In this document: positions 63,693-64,000 of the stretch, in pieces
Numbering within the stretch: the stretch's first letter is position 1
Layout of the letters: every line of letters starts with the position of its first letter
Origin: 2-12-FULL-60-25 sp003576745
GTDB taxonomy: Bacteria > Patescibacteriota > Patescibacteriia > 2-12-FULL-60-25
Direction of reading: 5' to 3'
Length of the DNA stretch: 64,000 nucleotides
Assembly: GCA_030272835.1 (NCBI GenBank)
Contig: SZOQ01000001.1
Span: 124,001-188,000 of the forward strand
Position numbers and translations under genes: made by a program
The notes under the pieces: generated by a model
What the model saw: only the letters and a program-made list of their open reading frames with translations
Told to the model about the DNA's origin: nothing
Databases searched by the model: none

Positions 63693-64000
63693 CTATTTTG
63701 AGCGTTTCGTCAATCGGTTTTTAATGCGGCTCCATACCGCTCGGTCGTAACTGTCAAACCTGGTAAAAACCTGCCAAGTAAGGGAAAGGCTGGGATAAAT
63801 ACGGACAATGGAAGCATAACGCAAAACATTGTAGAGATAGAGACTGATGACATACTCGATTGCAATGCCGATGACTCCGAACAGCAATAACATGATGGGT
63901 GCAAAAACGAGAAAAAGACCAAAACGCACTAATACAGCAAAGAATGCTGCTCGCTGTTCCTGTTTTGAATAAAAGAATGAGGTGAGAATTAAAGACACGC
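63693..64000 (-). CDS. Polysaccharide flippase (Wzx-like), 3' part only
   Basis: The reading frame is open to the right window edge; only the last 101 residues or so are visible. They contain two or three membrane helices (FFAVLVRFGLFLVFAPIMLL and FGVIGIAIEYVISLYLYNVL) and a basic tail (SRIKNRLTKRSK), as in O-antigen and polysaccharide exporters. It heads the operon that contains the GT-B, neuA, neuB-like, oxidoreductase and methyltransferase genes. The family call rests on topology and context, and the start lies beyond the window. Confidence 0.6.
   Translation of the reverse strand, partial: VSLILTSFFYSKQEQRAAFFAVLVRFGLFLVFAPIMLLLFGVIGIAIEYVISLYLYNVLRYASIVRIYPSLSLTWQVFTRFDSYDRAVWSRIKNRLTKRSK

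Overview
The window reads as a stretch of a bacterial chromosome of moderately high GC content. It is most likely from a Candidate Phyla Radiation (Patescibacteria) member. That is an inference from the style of the genome: many short lineage-specific proteins, a VKOR-DsbA fusion, a MurE-type ligase with an unusual NEDPYDEDP motif, FtsE/FtsX next to unknown genes, and RtcB with archease. No rRNA or ribosomal protein is present to settle it. TGA is used as a stop (for example peroxiredoxin and FtsE), so this is not the code-25 lineage.

Layout. 0-7 kb: lipid II flippase (partial), Rieske protein, glycosyltransferase, two RNA methyltransferases, Era and two unknown proteins. 7-14 kb: a lipoprotein/membrane pair, superoxide dismutase with a Fur-like site, peroxiredoxin, glutaredoxin, leucyl aminopeptidase, VKOR-DsbA and a nuclease. 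This is a redox and envelope maintenance block. 14-24 kb: Smr protein, PRPP synthetase and phosphoribosyltransferase, a beta-carbonic-anhydrase-like protein, an RNA-repair set (RtcB, MazG-like, archease, metallo-beta-lactamase), PEBP, an MTHFR-like protein and a PQQ-type sugar dehydrogenase. 24-34 kb: cation ATPase, zinc-ribbon protein, tRNA-Gln flanked by fragments of itself, Na/Ca exchanger, an FtsE-FtsX operon with two unknown partners, an RlpA-like protein with a duplicated domain, and tRNA-Gly and tRNA-Thr. 34-38 kb: an envelope/division operon (MurE-like, PH-domain, FtsB-like, SurA-N-like). 38-52 kb: polysaccharide assembly (membrane GT-C-like protein, five glycosyltransferases or partners, nucleotide-sugar enzymes, initiating phosphotransferase) with a class III cyclase and a subtilase. 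52-64 kb: a visibly AT-richer surface-sugar island making GDP-deoxysugar and probably a nonulosonic (sialic-acid-like) acid, ending in a partial flippase.

The most unusual feature is a mosaic intergenic repeat family. It begins G-rich (GGGCAAA heptamers, GGTTACGGGG) and ends C-rich (CCTACGCAAC, CCCTACTTCC), and occupies most gaps between 1.4 and 52.2 kb. It supplies the TAG stop codon and last residues of several genes, and repeat-like pieces also sit in frame inside coding sequences. It disappears at the AT-rich island. A second pattern is promoter placement: a -10 box 6-8 nt before the ATG in many first genes, without Shine-Dalgarno sequences, which suggests leaderless mRNAs.

Most genes lie on the minus strand in tightly packed, often overlapping operons.
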